64,000 nucleotides of DNA from Exilibacterium tricleocarpae (lineage in GTDB: Bacteria; Pseudomonadota; Gammaproteobacteria; Pseudomonadales; Cellvibrionaceae): assembly GCF_007004655.1 (NCBI RefSeq), contig NZ_ML660089.1, positions 415,000 to 478,999 of the forward strand, given 5' to 3'. Below, one piece after another: positions 1 through 10,327 of this stretch. Position 1 is the stretch's first letter. Each line of letters opens with the position of its first letter. A model generated the notes under the pieces. The model was not told the origin of the DNA. It searched no databases and was given only the letters and a program-made list of their open reading frames with translations. The position numbers and the translations under genes are program-made.

Positions 1-427
1 CGTTATCCATGACGTTTACCTGCGGATAACGCTGAGAATACCTTTCCCTGAAATCTCTATCGCATACCGTGCGATTGTTGTCCAACAACCCGGCTTGAGC
101 TAATAACAGCCCTCCCAGGTTAAAAGCTATCAATCTGGTGCTATCTTTGTATAACTCTCGTATAGTGCTACGAGATATCGAATCCAGGCTGTAATCAACA
201 TTGGTTATATCCGGAATAATTAGAGTGCCGATATCTCTAAAACGGCCGCAGGCACCCTTATTTTTTCGCTTCCTCAAAGAATTTATGTCGATAACATCAA
301 CGGCGTAATAATCCCTCTCATTGGGCATTGCTCTGACGAACATCTCAAAGGTGCAACTTTGGTAGAAAAAGTTGAACTCTTTACCGGACAGGATGGTCAA
401 TCGAATTACTTTTTTTTCACTTGACAT
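1..427 (-). CDS. GlxA/FtrA-type AraC-family transcriptional regulator, partial (3' end outside window)
   Basis: Reading the minus strand from an ATG at 425-427 gives 142 codons without a stop up to the window edge. The visible part is a DJ-1/PfpI-like (GATase1-like) domain of the kind found at the N-terminus of GlxA-type AraC regulators. The best landmark is the stretch LIAFNLGGLLLAQAGLLD followed by a basic segment and RYPQVNV, which matches the family pattern around 'lAeAGLLdGrraT...fP.v.v'. The AraC helix-turn-helix, which should follow, lies outside the window. The nucleophile position of true DJ-1 enzymes is not obvious, as is usual in these sensor domains. Its target is unknown. Upstream lies only an amidohydrolase remnant. 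I am fairly sure of the family, and cannot say whether the whole gene is intact. Confidence 0.65.
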   Translation of the reverse strand, partial: MSSEKKVIRLTILSGKEFNFFYQSCTFEMFVRAMPNERDYYAVDVIDINSLRKRKNKGACGRFRDIGTLIIPDITNVDYSLDSISRSTIRELYKDSTRLIAFNLGGLLLAQAGLLDNNRTVCDRDFRERYSQRYPQVNVMDN

Positions 428-544
428 TTCCGTTACACTCAAAGGAATTAGTCCCCCGCCACACAAATGGCAGCCATCTCTTCTATTCAATTTATAGATG
501 GTTTTACTAAATTAAACTGAAACATCGGAGCCATTACTGCTCTT

Positions 545-853
545 CTAATGTAGAGAAATCTCGACGCCGTTTTTCATAACGAAGTCGAAATTTGTCAAAG
601 CGCCTATATCCTGCAAAGGGTCACCCTTAATAGCCACTATATCGGCAAGCATGCCGGGTCTTATTGAACCTAGTTTCTCTTCCTGCCCTAAAAGAGAGGT
701 GGCAACGTGAGTTCCACTCTGGATCGCCTCCATTGCAGGCATACCTGCATGGGTTTGTAGAGGTTGGAATTCACCTGCCTGGCTAAGATCCCAGGATTGA
801 GACCCGGCGTCGGAACCGAGTGCAACCTTCAGGTCAGCGCCACAAAAATTTTC
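545..853 (-). pseudogene. C-terminal fragment of an imidazolonepropionase-like amidohydrolase
   Basis: The minus strand is open from just after a TGA near 854-856 down to a TAG at 545. It encodes about 102 residues that match the end of metal-dependent amidohydrolases. Landmarks are GADLKVALGSDAG (the late metal/substrate Asp region of the TIM barrel), then MPAMEAIQSGTHVATSLLG and GSIRPGMLADIVAIKGDPL, which is the classical closing motif where the chain returns to the small beta domain. The N-terminal three quarters, including the HxH metal site, are missing and no start lies in frame before the stop. This is therefore a decayed remnant and not a short gene. Confidence 0.75.
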
Positions 854-1889
854 TCATCAAGCTGTCTTATTTATATGCTATCCGCTTTGTATTGAAGGGA
901 CGTTATTGAGCGGTATTACCAATATTTACATTAGGAAAAGGCCGCGTATAAGGCAAAAAATATATTATCTATATATGGCTTTTATTGACGTATCTTTAGG
1001 TAGAAGAATAACCTTTTTGCTACGTATAAGTCACAATTCATCCTGCAGTCGGCCTAGGCCTCTGAAAAACCCATAGCAGCGGCTGATGCATAACCTTGAA
1101 AAGGAAGTACAGAATACCCGTTGAAAAGCTTTACCTGCCAATGGCGGAAATCTCGAGAAGGAAGAGAGTGGATAGCTACCGGTGCACCAAAGCGGGCGCT
1201 GTATAAAACACCATACGTAGCCAGAGTCGGGTACTGAATCGCCTTGAAAGCCAGACCCCGATGCGTTGTGAAACTCCCGATAATCAAATAGACGCCAAGG
1301 AAAATTAGCAGAGTGCCGCCAAGAAGCGCGACTAGCGGTTATCAACCTGCACAGAGTCTTCTTAAACTATGACTATTCATGGTCTTCCGGGCATTCACTA
1401 AATGATGCTAACTATTTTTCAAAATGGAGCCTGCCGGTGACATCCGGGTTTTATCGGCTGAAAGCTTTTGTCAAGGGTGTGGTTCTTGCCGGGTACTACT
1501 GCAACTGCGGCTGAAATAGTTGCAGAAAAGACCACGTTCCAGAAGCTCTCAGAGAAAGAATGATTTTTGAGAAGTATGAGAACCATCTCGAATCTATCGT
1601 GAGCCTGCGATTTACTTCTCCATGGTTGACGTCTTCAAACCTGGCCGGTTGATCGTGTCTTCAAAAACGCCAGCGTTGTTACACTCCATTAAAACTACGA
1701 GATCGCGTAGTGGCTTTTACCCTGTGAGAGTCAGTAAGATCGCGCAATCAGTTTTTGTGTGCGTGTCCAAATAGAAGGTAACCGTAAAGTAATTAGGCTT
1801 GTTTGATTAATCAATACACACAGTTCGCTTTAGACCGCAATACCATTGGCACTGCGGGTGCCCCGTTGAAATCTCTGGGAAGGAACTCC
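854..1889. other. About 1 kb without a convincing gene
   Basis: Only short open stretches occur. One on the minus strand (about 1055-1338) has a hydrophobic segment reading LLIFLGVYLIIG but no start codon and no recognisable family. It may be the tail of a lost membrane protein. The last 20 bases before the next gene carry a GGAAGGA ribosome binding site at about 1877-1883. Confidence 0.5.
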
Positions 1890-4800
1890 ATGAATCTCCA
1901 CGCTTTTTCTCTTATTTCTATTTGCCTTTTTCTGCTGACGGATAATGTTGCAGCCCAAGATGCAACGGTGGGTACCCTCGGCGGTGATTTGACCGTCGCT
2001 AACGGCACAGCCAACTATTCAGTGCCTATTGAGGTGGCGCCGGGCCGCGGTGGAATGCAGCCAGAGCTATCTCTACATTATTCTGATGCAGGTGGTAACG
2101 GGGTTTTGGGTATGGGTTGGGGCCTGGGTGGTTTATCAGCCATTTCCCGCTGTGCGGCGACCATAGCGCAAGATGGTTTTTGGGGCGGCATCAGTTTTGG
2201 CGCGAGAGATCGCTATTGTCTCGATGGACAACGCCTGGTTCCAATCGAGGGTGATAGTGGCGAGGTGGGCACGGAATATCGAACAGAAATTGATAGCTAC
2301 TCGCAAATTATTGCCTATGGTGGTAGTGACTACAACCCGGACTACTGGGTTGTAAAAACCAAAGCGGGCCAGGTATTGATTTACGGCGGCGGGGGTAATG
2401 CGTCCCAAACGCTACCTCAGGGAACAAGTAGCTGGCTTCTGCGCAGTTTAAATGACACTACCGGTAATAATCCCGTTACCTACCAGTACGTAGTAGACCA
2501 AAATATCCATTATCTGGATGAGGTCAGCTACAGCGGTGGACGAGTTGAGATGGTATACAGTGATGCCAGAGCTGATGCCGCCGCCAGTTTTTTCCGTGGC
2601 CAGACGCTCGTTATGAAAAAACGCCTGCAACAAATCAACACCTACTCGCCTTCGACGCTACTGAAAACCTATCGGGTGACCTACGAAGGCGGCGACACGG
2701 TAACAACACCCTCTAAATTGACCGCTATTACTGTCTGTGATGCGCAAAATAACTGCCTTCCTGCCACGAGTTTCGGCTGGTCGGATGCGGGTGACGGAAG
2801 TTTGGGTGGGATGTTCAAGAGATCCACCAAAACCGGTGGTTATGGGCTCGCCGGTCTGTATGATGTGGATGGTGACGGTTACCTCGATGCCGTATGGCAG
2901 AAGCGCACCAAGTCACTTATCGCTATGCGGGTCGCACTCAATCAACGTGATGGGACTTTCCGGCAAACCACTTACAGTAGGGTGGCAAATGGGAACTATT
3001 CACGTTGGTCATTTTCCGGTATGTACGATGTGAATGGGGATGGTTTGGTAGATGCCGTTTGGTTAAACAGTCCTGTAAGAGGTCCTAGTCTGGCAGTTAG
3101 TCTGGCTCAAGGCGATGGTAGATACGGTAGCATTATTACGCAAGCCTCGAATGTTGATAACGAGAGAACATGGAAGGTTGCCGGAATGCATGACGTCAAT
3201 AGCGATGGCTTACCTGATGCGATCTGGCAGTACCAACATAAAGATGAGGGTTTACGCATCGCAACCAGACTGGCTCAGGGTGATGGCAGTTTTAGCGATC
3301 TTATTGAAACTGTTGTGGCTGAATCGGGCGACTACAGTACCTGGTCCTTTGCCGGTATGGAGGATACCGATGGTGATGGTGCTAAGGATGCGGTATGGGT
3401 TTATCGTGGCGTTAATGAAAAGGGTAAGCTTGTGGAGGAGGGTACCCGTGTCGGGGTGAGCTTGTCGCAGAATAATGGGTCATTCGGTGACTTGATTAAC
3501 ACGCACACCACAGAGAATGGCGATTACAGCAAGTGGTCTTTTGCCGGCCTGTACGATACCAACAGTGATGGCCTACCCGATGCGATATGGCGAAAAGTTG
3601 GTAGTTTCGCAACCAGCTTCTCGCTCGGCAATGGCCGTTACGGTGATTTGCTTGTTGATACGCATGGCGCCATCAAAGGGCACTTTGTTGGTATGCAGGA
3701 TGTGAATGGTGATGGTTTGGCGGATGGCCTTTGGGTCTCCGGTCGTGCCACCTGGAAAAATTCTGTAAAGATTTATACGCGCTTGGCCATGGGTGACGGT
3801 CGTTATCGACCGGTAGTCACCAGTAGAAACCTGGGGCGAGGACATCTTTCTGCCAGCGGAAGATCGAGCTTTGTGGGTACTTATGATCTTAACAACGATG
3901 GCCTGCCGGATATGTTCTGGGAGCTTAAAGCGTATGACGATGATGAAAATAAGTATGATCCCCCACGGGCTATTTCCTACAGCCTGGGTATCGGCGGCGG
4001 ATCTTATGGGCCTATCCGTTCAAGATCTGCCAACAAACACTCATCATTCAGGGGACTCTATGATGTCAATAACGACGGCAGCAATGATGTGGTTTGGACA
4101 AGAAGCGAAGATATCGATGTCAGGCATTCCAATAGCCGGGTTTCCAGAATAACGTATATCGTTGATGGTCAGGGGAAGCGGACCTCGTTGATATATTACC
4201 CCCTCAGTAATCGAGCTATTTACACCAAAGATAATGACGCCGAGTATCCACTGATTGATCAGATCGGGTCGCAGCATGTGGTGGGTAGCGTTAAAACCGA
4301 TTACGGCGTCGACCGGTATGGGCGGACCCTGCAAAAGAAAACCCTGTATCATTACAAAGGGCTGAAGCACCATGTCTTAGGTCGCGGTAGCTATGGCTAT
4401 GCAAGCATTACGGAATCCCACGCGTTCGCCACTGGTAGCGGCTACTCCGTTAATAACCGGCTTAATCTTACCTTCGATCAGCGCGATTTTCCCTATACGG
4501 GTAGTCTCTCAAGCGAGGAAGAACAGTACAGGCATGGGCGTGACTTTCAGCGTGCGACCCTAAAGCGAGATACGACTGAAGCCCTGGAGACTTTTCCCGG
4601 TGTCTACCAGCTCAATCTAACGCGCTCGGAGAAGCATCACTATGAATTGGGCAGTACCGAAGCTTTTAAAAGAACCGTCACGCTTCGGCGTGGCATTGAC
4701 CGCTACGGCAACGTCGAACGCACCGATGTAGTGAATTTTGCCGGGGATAACGCTTTCTCTACCATTCTCATCAATAACTATCAAAATGATGAAAGTCGGT

Positions 4801-7800
4801 GGCACCTTGGGCGCGTGCTTACGTCGGAGACTATTTATAACAGTCCGGACGCTCCTGATGAGCGCCGTATCAAAAACTACAGTTATGATAGTGCCACCGG
4901 TTTACGCCTGTCAGAAACTCTTACTGGATCGCAGACCGGCGAGACCCTGACTGCGACTCACAATACCTACAATCGCTATGGTCAGGTCACGCGTAAAGAG
5001 ATGCATTCTCCCAATGATGGTGTTCGCTACATCACATATGCCTACACCAGTACGGGTCGGCTGGCCGAAACCTGTAATGTCTACAACGAATGTGAGTCCC
5101 ATAACTACACCCCGGAAGGCTGGCTGGCCACAAGCACCGGTCCCAACGGTATTGCCACCACCTGGGACTACGATGGCTTTGGTCGCAAAGTCGCTGAAAA
5201 CCGTGCCGATGGTACGCGCACGCAGACAGATCGCTACCTTGCCGGTAGCGGCTGGTGTGGCGACGTGGCCGATGGCGCCTATCATTGTACTCTCAGCCAA
5301 ACCTCCGGCGATCAGCCGGTGATCACCCAGTATGATGCGCTGGATCGCGTAGTGCGAACCATCAACGTGGGCTTTGACGGCCGCTTGATCTTTAGGGACA
5401 CTACTTACAATAACCGCGGTCTCGTAGACCGTATCAGTCGTGATTACTATCAAGGCGACCATCGCGTATGGGCGCAGACACACTATGATGCACTGGGTCG
5501 CGCCACTCACATGAGCGAGCCTGGCCCGCAGGGTACTGCGAGCGAGGTACTCACAGAATACCACGGCTTACGCACCACTGTTCGTCGTGGCCCTGATGCC
5601 TTGACGACGACGATCTTTAACAATGCATTGGATCAAAAAGTCCGTGTTGAGGAAGAAGAAGGCAGCACTATCGAGTACACCTACAACAGCGATGGCAATT
5701 TACTGACCACCCGGGTAAACGGTGATCCAGCTACCACGATTACCCTCAACTATGACGAATTTGGCCGCAAAGTCGGGATGGATGACCCGGATATGGGGCA
5801 GTGGCAGTACACCTACAATGCCTTTGGCGAATTGATCCGCCAGGCTGATGCCAAAGGCCAAACCATGACCATGGAATACGACCTGTTGGGCCGGATGGTT
5901 AAGCGCACTGAACCCGAAGGCGTAAGCACCTGGACGTATGGCGATAGCCGGTCCCCTCAAGGGAGTATTGGTAAACTATTACAGGAGAAAGCCCGGGGTA
6001 TTACCAAAGACTATGCTTACGACAACCTCGGCCGGTCAATCGCAACCACCACTCGAATTGCAGATGTCGGTAGTTTTACCGCGCGCACCGGCTACGACGC
6101 CTATGGTCGTGTTGAGCGTGTGCAATATCCCGGTGCCGAGCGTTTTTCAATAACCAATATCTACAATAGTAATGGCTTTCTCTCAGCGGTTGCGGGTGAC
6201 AGAAGCCAGGCGGAGCCCCACGATTATGCACAACTCGCTCCCTTGGTGAGTGAGGCGATAACACTGGCAGAAGAGTACGTAACCCAATCAGTAAATTTAC
6301 GCGTTTTAGGCGAATACTACCAAGCACAAGCGACACACTACCAGGCACTGGTTGGTGATGGCCAAATCGATAGTATACTGAGCGAAAATTTGGCGATTCA
6401 CCAAGACCTTTTGTCAGCCGTGATAAGCCAAGGAGAAAGCGAACCTAGAAGTTTTCTGGGCCACTTAAATAATACGATTGATAAACTGCAAGGTATTAGC
6501 GAACTCATCAATACCCAGGCCCAAAGCTACGAAGCTATTGCTGAGCAGCTCGTCGTCTTGGCCGAGCAGGCCCTAGCCTCTGCTGACAATAGCTTTCAAG
6601 TAACGACGACACTTAATAACGCTGCCAGTGTTTACGACGATTTTGCCAATGAGGCCGGCACCAATACCATTACGTATTGGCGCGCGGTGGATGTTGACGC
6701 CTCTGGTCGTATCAGTGCCGAAGTTTACGGTAACGGTATCGTTAATGACTATGTCTATCATCAAGGGACAGGTCAACTGGAAAGCATTCATAGCAGCTTG
6801 CTCGTTTTTGACGCGGTTCGTCACTTGGAGTACCAACACGATGCTTACCAAAATGTCACTCTGCGTCATGACATGGTCAATGATATTCGAGAGGAGTTCG
6901 GCTACGATCGCCTGGATCGCTTAATCACCAGTACCGTCAGTAGTGATCTCTACAACACCACGGCGGGCCTGAATGCCACGCAAGCCCTTACCTACGATAT
7001 CTACGGCAATATCACCCATAAGTCCGACGTGGGTGATTATACCTATGGTCAAAATGGCGCAGGTTTTCATGCGGTGACCCGAGCGGGCAATAATACTTAC
7101 ACGTATGATGCCAATGGCGATATGATCAATGGTGATGGTCGCGCGATTCAGTGGAGCAGTTTCAATAAGCCTACGCGAATTACTCAGCAGGGCCGCTCCG
7201 CGACCTTTAGCTACGGCCCCGATCGTGCGCGCTTTAAGAAAGTGAATCACTTGGGGGATACCACATTATATCTTGGTTTATTGGAAAAAATCATTAAGGC
7301 GGATGGTGCAACCGAAGATAGACACTATATCTATGCCGCGGGTCAGTTAGTGGCAGAACATATCGTCTCCAGCACGGATGGCATACAGACTCGTTATTTG
7401 CACAAAGATGCTCTGGGGAGTGTCGACCTTATTACGGATGCCTATGCAAACGTCGTCGACAGGCGCAGTTTTGATGCATGGGGTAAATTGCGACATTTTC
7501 CGTGGCAAGCGCAAGCGGGCGTAAACGACCCGCTCTACTTAACGCAGCTTCCATATACCAACAAAGGTTATACCGGCCATGAAAGTGTACAGGAAGTGGA
7601 CCTGATTCATATGAATGGTCGGATGTACGATGCTACCTTGGCACGCTTTATCAGTGCCGATCCGTATATTGAATCCGCCGGCAATAGCCAGAGCTATAAT
7701 CGCTACAGCTATGTGTGGAATAATCCGATGAAGTATACCGATCCTACAGGGTATCTCCGCAGCGCCAGCCAGGCCGCTGAGCCGGGTATCATGGCTGTCG

Positions 7801-8639
7801 TTAAGTCAGTCATAAACTTCTTTCGTAATTTAGGGTCTTCTTCAAGGTCACGAAATTCAACGAACAGGCGCGATGAAAGCAATAGTGATCGCACTAGAAC
7901 GGGCGCTGCGGCTTCGGAAACTGCCGTCAATGCCAATTCCAGTGCGGAGTTATCCAGCGACGAATCCTCACCGAGGCTCCTGGATAGTGAAAATAGTTAT
8001 TTTCGAATTGTTACCTTTGAAGAAGCTGAAGCACTTATCCGAGAAGGAAAATTCCTCAGTGGTGCGAATAGAGATGTTGAGAATGTGGTAACAGGGTTAG
8101 CAGATGATTTTCCTTTCCCGGTTAGAATAGAGGATAATGATCGAAATTACACAGAATTTGTTCTCGCTTATGTAAATACTGCCCGTAATCCAACGGGGGC
8201 AGACCCGATGCTGTTGGCACAGACGTCAAATCGACATGTCCTGGAGCCGACAGATCCACCACCGCTTTTCGTAAACCCTAGTCGTAGAGAAAGAGCGCAG
8301 CAATTAGAGCGATCCATTGGATTGGCAGTGATTGGTCCTCCTGTCGCTGTCGCAAGCACATCTTTTTCATTACCAAAAATGGGTTCACGTGTTGTATTCG
8401 CAGAAGGCGCGTTGACGGTGCGTGCCGTTAATACGTTAAGAAACTCACGGTTCATATCTTCTACTCGTTCGTTAGGCAAAGCTTTGGTGAATGAAGTGAG
8501 GACTAACCCTTATGTTGCAGGGACTGATTTTATCTCTGGTTTAGCGAATGGTACTAGCGGCAGTAGTCAAAGCGTATCATCGGCGGCTGGGGTGGTTATA
8601 AGAAAAACCATTGTTGATCCTGTTATAAAAAATTTCTAA
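1890..8639 (+). CDS. Secreted SpvB/FG-GAP/RHS-repeat polymorphic toxin-type protein
   Basis: Protein of 2249 aa from the ATG at 1890. I prefer this start to a TTG at 1803 because it has a GGAAGGA ribosome site and opens directly on a Sec signal peptide (MNLHAFSLISICLFLLT...AA). Next comes an SpvB-like N-terminal region (GRGGMQPELSLHYSD, GVLGMGWGLGGLSAISRC). Then come eight FG-GAP/VCBS-type repeats of the form GxYDVNGDGLxDAVW (bases about 2850-4110), whose DxDxDG loops should bind calcium. YD/RHS repeats follow to an RHS core ending (YNRYSYVWNNPMKYTDPTGY, bases about 7690-7755). A helical insert of about 170 residues interrupts the YD repeats at bases 6185-6690. The last 295 residues after the core are the variable tip; I do not recognise its activity. 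The family encapsulates or displays toxins. The signal peptide argues for Sec export, not loading on a type VI spike. No obvious immunity gene follows directly. Confidence 0.85.
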   Translation: MNLHAFSLISICLFLLTDNVAAQDATVGTLGGDLTVANGTANYSVPIEVAPGRGGMQPELSLHYSDAGGNGVLGMGWGLGGLSAISRCAATIAQDGFWGGISFGARDRYCLDGQRLVPIEGDSGEVGTEYRTEIDSYSQIIAYGGSDYNPDYWVVKTKAGQVLIYGGGGNASQTLPQGTSSWLLRSLNDTTGNNPVTYQYVVDQNIHYLDEVSYSGGRVEMVYSDARADAAASFFRGQTLVMKKRLQQINTYSPSTLLKTYRVTYEGGDTVTTPSKLTAITVCDAQNNCLPATSFGWSDAGDGSLGGMFKRSTKTGGYGLAGLYDVDGDGYLDAVWQKRTKSLIAMRVALNQRDGTFRQTTYSRVANGNYSRWSFSGMYDVNGDGLVDAVWLNSPVRGPSLAVSLAQGDGRYGSIITQASNVDNERTWKVAGMHDVNSDGLPDAIWQYQHKDEGLRIATRLAQGDGSFSDLIETVVAESGDYSTWSFAGMEDTDGDGAKDAVWVYRGVNEKGKLVEEGTRVGVSLSQNNGSFGDLINTHTTENGDYSKWSFAGLYDTNSDGLPDAIWRKVGSFATSFSLGNGRYGDLLVDTHGAIKGHFVGMQDVNGDGLADGLWVSGRATWKNSVKIYTRLAMGDGRYRPVVTSRNLGRGHLSASGRSSFVGTYDLNNDGLPDMFWELKAYDDDENKYDPPRAISYSLGIGGGSYGPIRSRSANKHSSFRGLYDVNNDGSNDVVWTRSEDIDVRHSNSRVSRITYIVDGQGKRTSLIYYPLSNRAIYTKDNDAEYPLIDQIGSQHVVGSVKTDYGVDRYGRTLQKKTLYHYKGLKHHVLGRGSYGYASITESHAFATGSGYSVNNRLNLTFDQRDFPYTGSLSSEEEQYRHGRDFQRATLKRDTTEALETFPGVYQLNLTRSEKHHYELGSTEAFKRTVTLRRGIDRYGNVERTDVVNFAGDNAFSTILINNYQNDESRWHLGRVLTSETIYNSPDAPDERRIKNYSYDSATGLRLSETLTGSQTGETLTATHNTYNRYGQVTRKEMHSPNDGVRYITYAYTSTGRLAETCNVYNECESHNYTPEGWLATSTGPNGIATTWDYDGFGRKVAENRADGTRTQTDRYLAGSGWCGDVADGAYHCTLSQTSGDQPVITQYDALDRVVRTINVGFDGRLIFRDTTYNNRGLVDRISRDYYQGDHRVWAQTHYDALGRATHMSEPGPQGTASEVLTEYHGLRTTVRRGPDALTTTIFNNALDQKVRVEEEEGSTIEYTYNSDGNLLTTRVNGDPATTITLNYDEFGRKVGMDDPDMGQWQYTYNAFGELIRQADAKGQTMTMEYDLLGRMVKRTEPEGVSTWTYGDSRSPQGSIGKLLQEKARGITKDYAYDNLGRSIATTTRIADVGSFTARTGYDAYGRVERVQYPGAERFSITNIYNSNGFLSAVAGDRSQAEPHDYAQLAPLVSEAITLAEEYVTQSVNLRVLGEYYQAQATHYQALVGDGQIDSILSENLAIHQDLLSAVISQGESEPRSFLGHLNNTIDKLQGISELINTQAQSYEAIAEQLVVLAEQALASADNSFQVTTTLNNAASVYDDFANEAGTNTITYWRAVDVDASGRISAEVYGNGIVNDYVYHQGTGQLESIHSSLLVFDAVRHLEYQHDAYQNVTLRHDMVNDIREEFGYDRLDRLITSTVSSDLYNTTAGLNATQALTYDIYGNITHKSDVGDYTYGQNGAGFHAVTRAGNNTYTYDANGDMINGDGRAIQWSSFNKPTRITQQGRSATFSYGPDRARFKKVNHLGDTTLYLGLLEKIIKADGATEDRHYIYAAGQLVAEHIVSSTDGIQTRYLHKDALGSVDLITDAYANVVDRRSFDAWGKLRHFPWQAQAGVNDPLYLTQLPYTNKGYTGHESVQEVDLIHMNGRMYDATLARFISADPYIESAGNSQSYNRYSYVWNNPMKYTDPTGYLRSASQAAEPGIMAVVKSVINFFRNLGSSSRSRNSTNRRDESNSDRTRTGAAASETAVNANSSAELSSDESSPRLLDSENSYFRIVTFEEAEALIREGKFLSGANRDVENVVTGLADDFPFPVRIEDNDRNYTEFVLAYVNTARNPTGADPMLLAQTSNRHVLEPTDPPPLFVNPSRRERAQQLERSIGLAVIGPPVAVASTSFSLPKMGSRVVFAEGALTVRAVNTLRNSRFISSTRSLGKALVNEVRTNPYVAGTDFISGLANGTSGSSQSVSSAAGVVIRKTIVDPVIKNF
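2850..4110 (+). repeat. Eight FG-GAP/VCBS-like repeats within the SpvB/RHS protein
   Basis: Eight units share the core G-(L/M/T)-Y-D-x-(N/D)-x-DG-(L/Y)-x-D-x-x-W, for example YDVDGDGYLDAVW, YDVNGDGLVDAVW, HDVNSDGLPDAIW and YDLNNDGLPDMFW. Spacing is about 45-60 residues. The DxDxDGxxD loops are typical calcium sites of beta-propeller blades, so the unit count fits one seven- or eight-bladed propeller. Confidence 0.8.
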
Positions 8640-9133
8640 GAATCGACTGAACCAGTACGTCAGATTCAAAAACTGGAGGTAGATCGGCATGGCGCTATAT
8701 TTAGGTAAAAGAGGTGCCAATTGCCGGTCTGCTGTTGGACTGTGCTTCCAGAAACACGGACTGGGCGCCCCCTCTCAATCCCAGCAAGCAGACCCAGCCC
8801 AGCATCATAAGCTTTGAGTGTTCCGCGCGGCAAAGCGTTGCTTTGCCGCTCCCAGCTCCACCTATTGTGTCAGTTATTTAGCTGCAGAGTAATTCCATTT
8901 GCTTTTATTCTCCTAACTGTAGATGTATTTCAAATTATATTCGACATGCCGCCGTGTGGCTCTTCGTGCCTATATCTGTTTGCGTGAAGGCAAAGACACT
9001 GCGATTCTGTCCAATCTGGATATAATGAAGTGTCTCGCTCCACCGCAAACAAGGCCTTAGTTACGCTTGCCACTCATGTCGAGGCGGAGTAGCGATATTC
9101 AGAGCGAGGCGGCAACGGTGTCTTTCAGGACAG
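8640..9133. other. Intergenic stretch with a partial copy of a dispersed element
   Basis: No gene is supported here. Bases 8714-8862 match the left half of the inverted-repeat element at 35605-35853 (shared landmarks: CCGGTCTGC, CTTCCAGAAACACGGACT, a GC-rich hairpin, and CTCCACC at the end). The right half and right terminal repeat are missing in this copy. Confidence 0.6.
8714..8862 (+). repeat. Truncated copy of the MITE-like element
   Basis: Aligns over about 150 bases with 35592-35743, in the same orientation. The longest exact block is GCTTCCAGAAACACGGACT. Both copies carry a central GC-rich hairpin. This copy stops at CTCCACC, where the 35.6 kb copy continues to its right terminal inverted repeat. 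Confidence 0.6.
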
Positions 9134-10327
9134 TTGTCGCCTCAATTTGATTGGATACACGGAGCAGTGACACACCATCACCATTTTTGGCCAATTTACT
9201 ATGACGCCCTAGGGCAGACCTTTGCCATCACGGATCGGTCGGGCCTAAGATCGGCGATCGGTCACCGTCTGTGGCTGGCCGACGAAGGCAATGCCCGCCG
9301 TTTTATCCGGCGCCTTCCCCCCGATGTGGGCGCTGCGTTGAACCGACTCACACAACGTCTTTGCCCCCCCGGTCCGCTGACAACCACATTGGCAAGCGCC
9401 AATAAGGACTTGATTTGCCGTTTGCTAGTTCGTGGTGATCTTCGCTGCTATAGCGTGTTAACAGCCGCAAAGCCCTTACCGCCGATTGCTAGCGCTGACA
9501 GCCTGGTTCTGCGTATCAACCGCTTGCTGACCACTCTGACTTCTCTGGCACGGGTCGCCCCAGTGGGCCGGGGCGATCCTCTGCCGTTACTGCACGACTG
9601 CCCTGACTCCGAAACACTAACACTTTTGCACCGGCAGTTATGGCGTATGGACATGCAACTCTGGACTTTGTCTCTCGCTAGTCGTGACTCTAACCGGCTT
9701 AGGCAGGAGATGGTGCTCCGTGAAGCCCGTTTGAAGTCAGTTAGCTATCAAAAGCTGGTGACCCTCTTGGGGGTTGATCCGAAGCTTGTGCATGGGGCTG
9801 TGTTTGCCGACGCTTACGCTGTCGCCCGGTTGTGCTGGGAAGATCTGGAGCGACGGCTGAAATGGCTGGTGGGCGATATAACTTTGGGTCGGGACCCGAC
9901 CGGGCAGGGCCCGGTGACTGAAACCGGCTTCGCAGTGCTGTTGACGGCGGCGCTCTATGAAAGGGGCCGGGCGGTTAAATCCACAGGCGGACAGATAATC
10001 TCAGTGCTACGGCAACTGGGTTGCTGTTGTCGGGAGTTGGCGATAGCCAAATTACCCCCGGCGCGGAAAAGCCGATCCCGGGTGGCAAAGGCGTCCTCCC
10101 TCGGGGATTTCGCGACGGTGGAATCGGCGCCAATATCGGTAGCAAGCGCGCCTTCGGCAGCATCGCCGCAGATAGTATCCAATACAGAACCGGTTCCCGA
10201 CACGGTGGCGCAAGCGGAAACGGCTGTGCTGGCGGCTCGGTGTGCCATGTCGTTTTGTGAAGTTTGTCAAAAAGCGGCTCCACATTTATCGGAACAGGGT
10301 CAGCATAGGAACTCCAGTCAATGGTAG
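9134..10327 (+). CDS. Unknown protein upstream of a DUF4123 adaptor
   Basis: A 397 aa reading frame that I do not recognise. The start is uncertain: the TTG at 9134 has an AGGA a few bases before it, and no ATG occurs for several hundred bases. The protein is soluble, Leu/Arg-rich and without a signal peptide. It has an N-terminal His run (THHHHFW), a central helical region and a low-complexity Ala/Ser/Pro linker (about residues 310-365). It ends in a CEVC cysteine pair (MSFCEVCQKAAPH). I recall similar Cys-x2-Cys tails in proteins linked to type VI effectors, but this is from memory only. The stop overlaps the start of the DUF4123 gene by seven bases, so the two are almost certainly co-translated. 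This suggests a role in delivering or folding the nuclease toxin encoded two genes on. Confidence 0.6.
   Translation: MSPQFDWIHGAVTHHHHFWPIYYDALGQTFAITDRSGLRSAIGHRLWLADEGNARRFIRRLPPDVGAALNRLTQRLCPPGPLTTTLASANKDLICRLLVRGDLRCYSVLTAAKPLPPIASADSLVLRINRLLTTLTSLARVAPVGRGDPLPLLHDCPDSETLTLLHRQLWRMDMQLWTLSLASRDSNRLRQEMVLREARLKSVSYQKLVTLLGVDPKLVHGAVFADAYAVARLCWEDLERRLKWLVGDITLGRDPTGQGPVTETGFAVLLTAALYERGRAVKSTGGQIISVLRQLGCCCRELAIAKLPPARKSRSRVAKASSLGDFATVESAPISVASAPSAASPQIVSNTEPVPDTVAQAETAVLAARCAMSFCEVCQKAAPHLSEQGQHRNSSQW

Noticed and set aside
1055..1338. Minus-strand frame with a hydrophobic segment (LLIFLGVYLIIG), possible membrane protein.
   Set aside because: No start codon before the upstream stop, no ribosome site and no family match. 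Mentioned only as a possible remnant.
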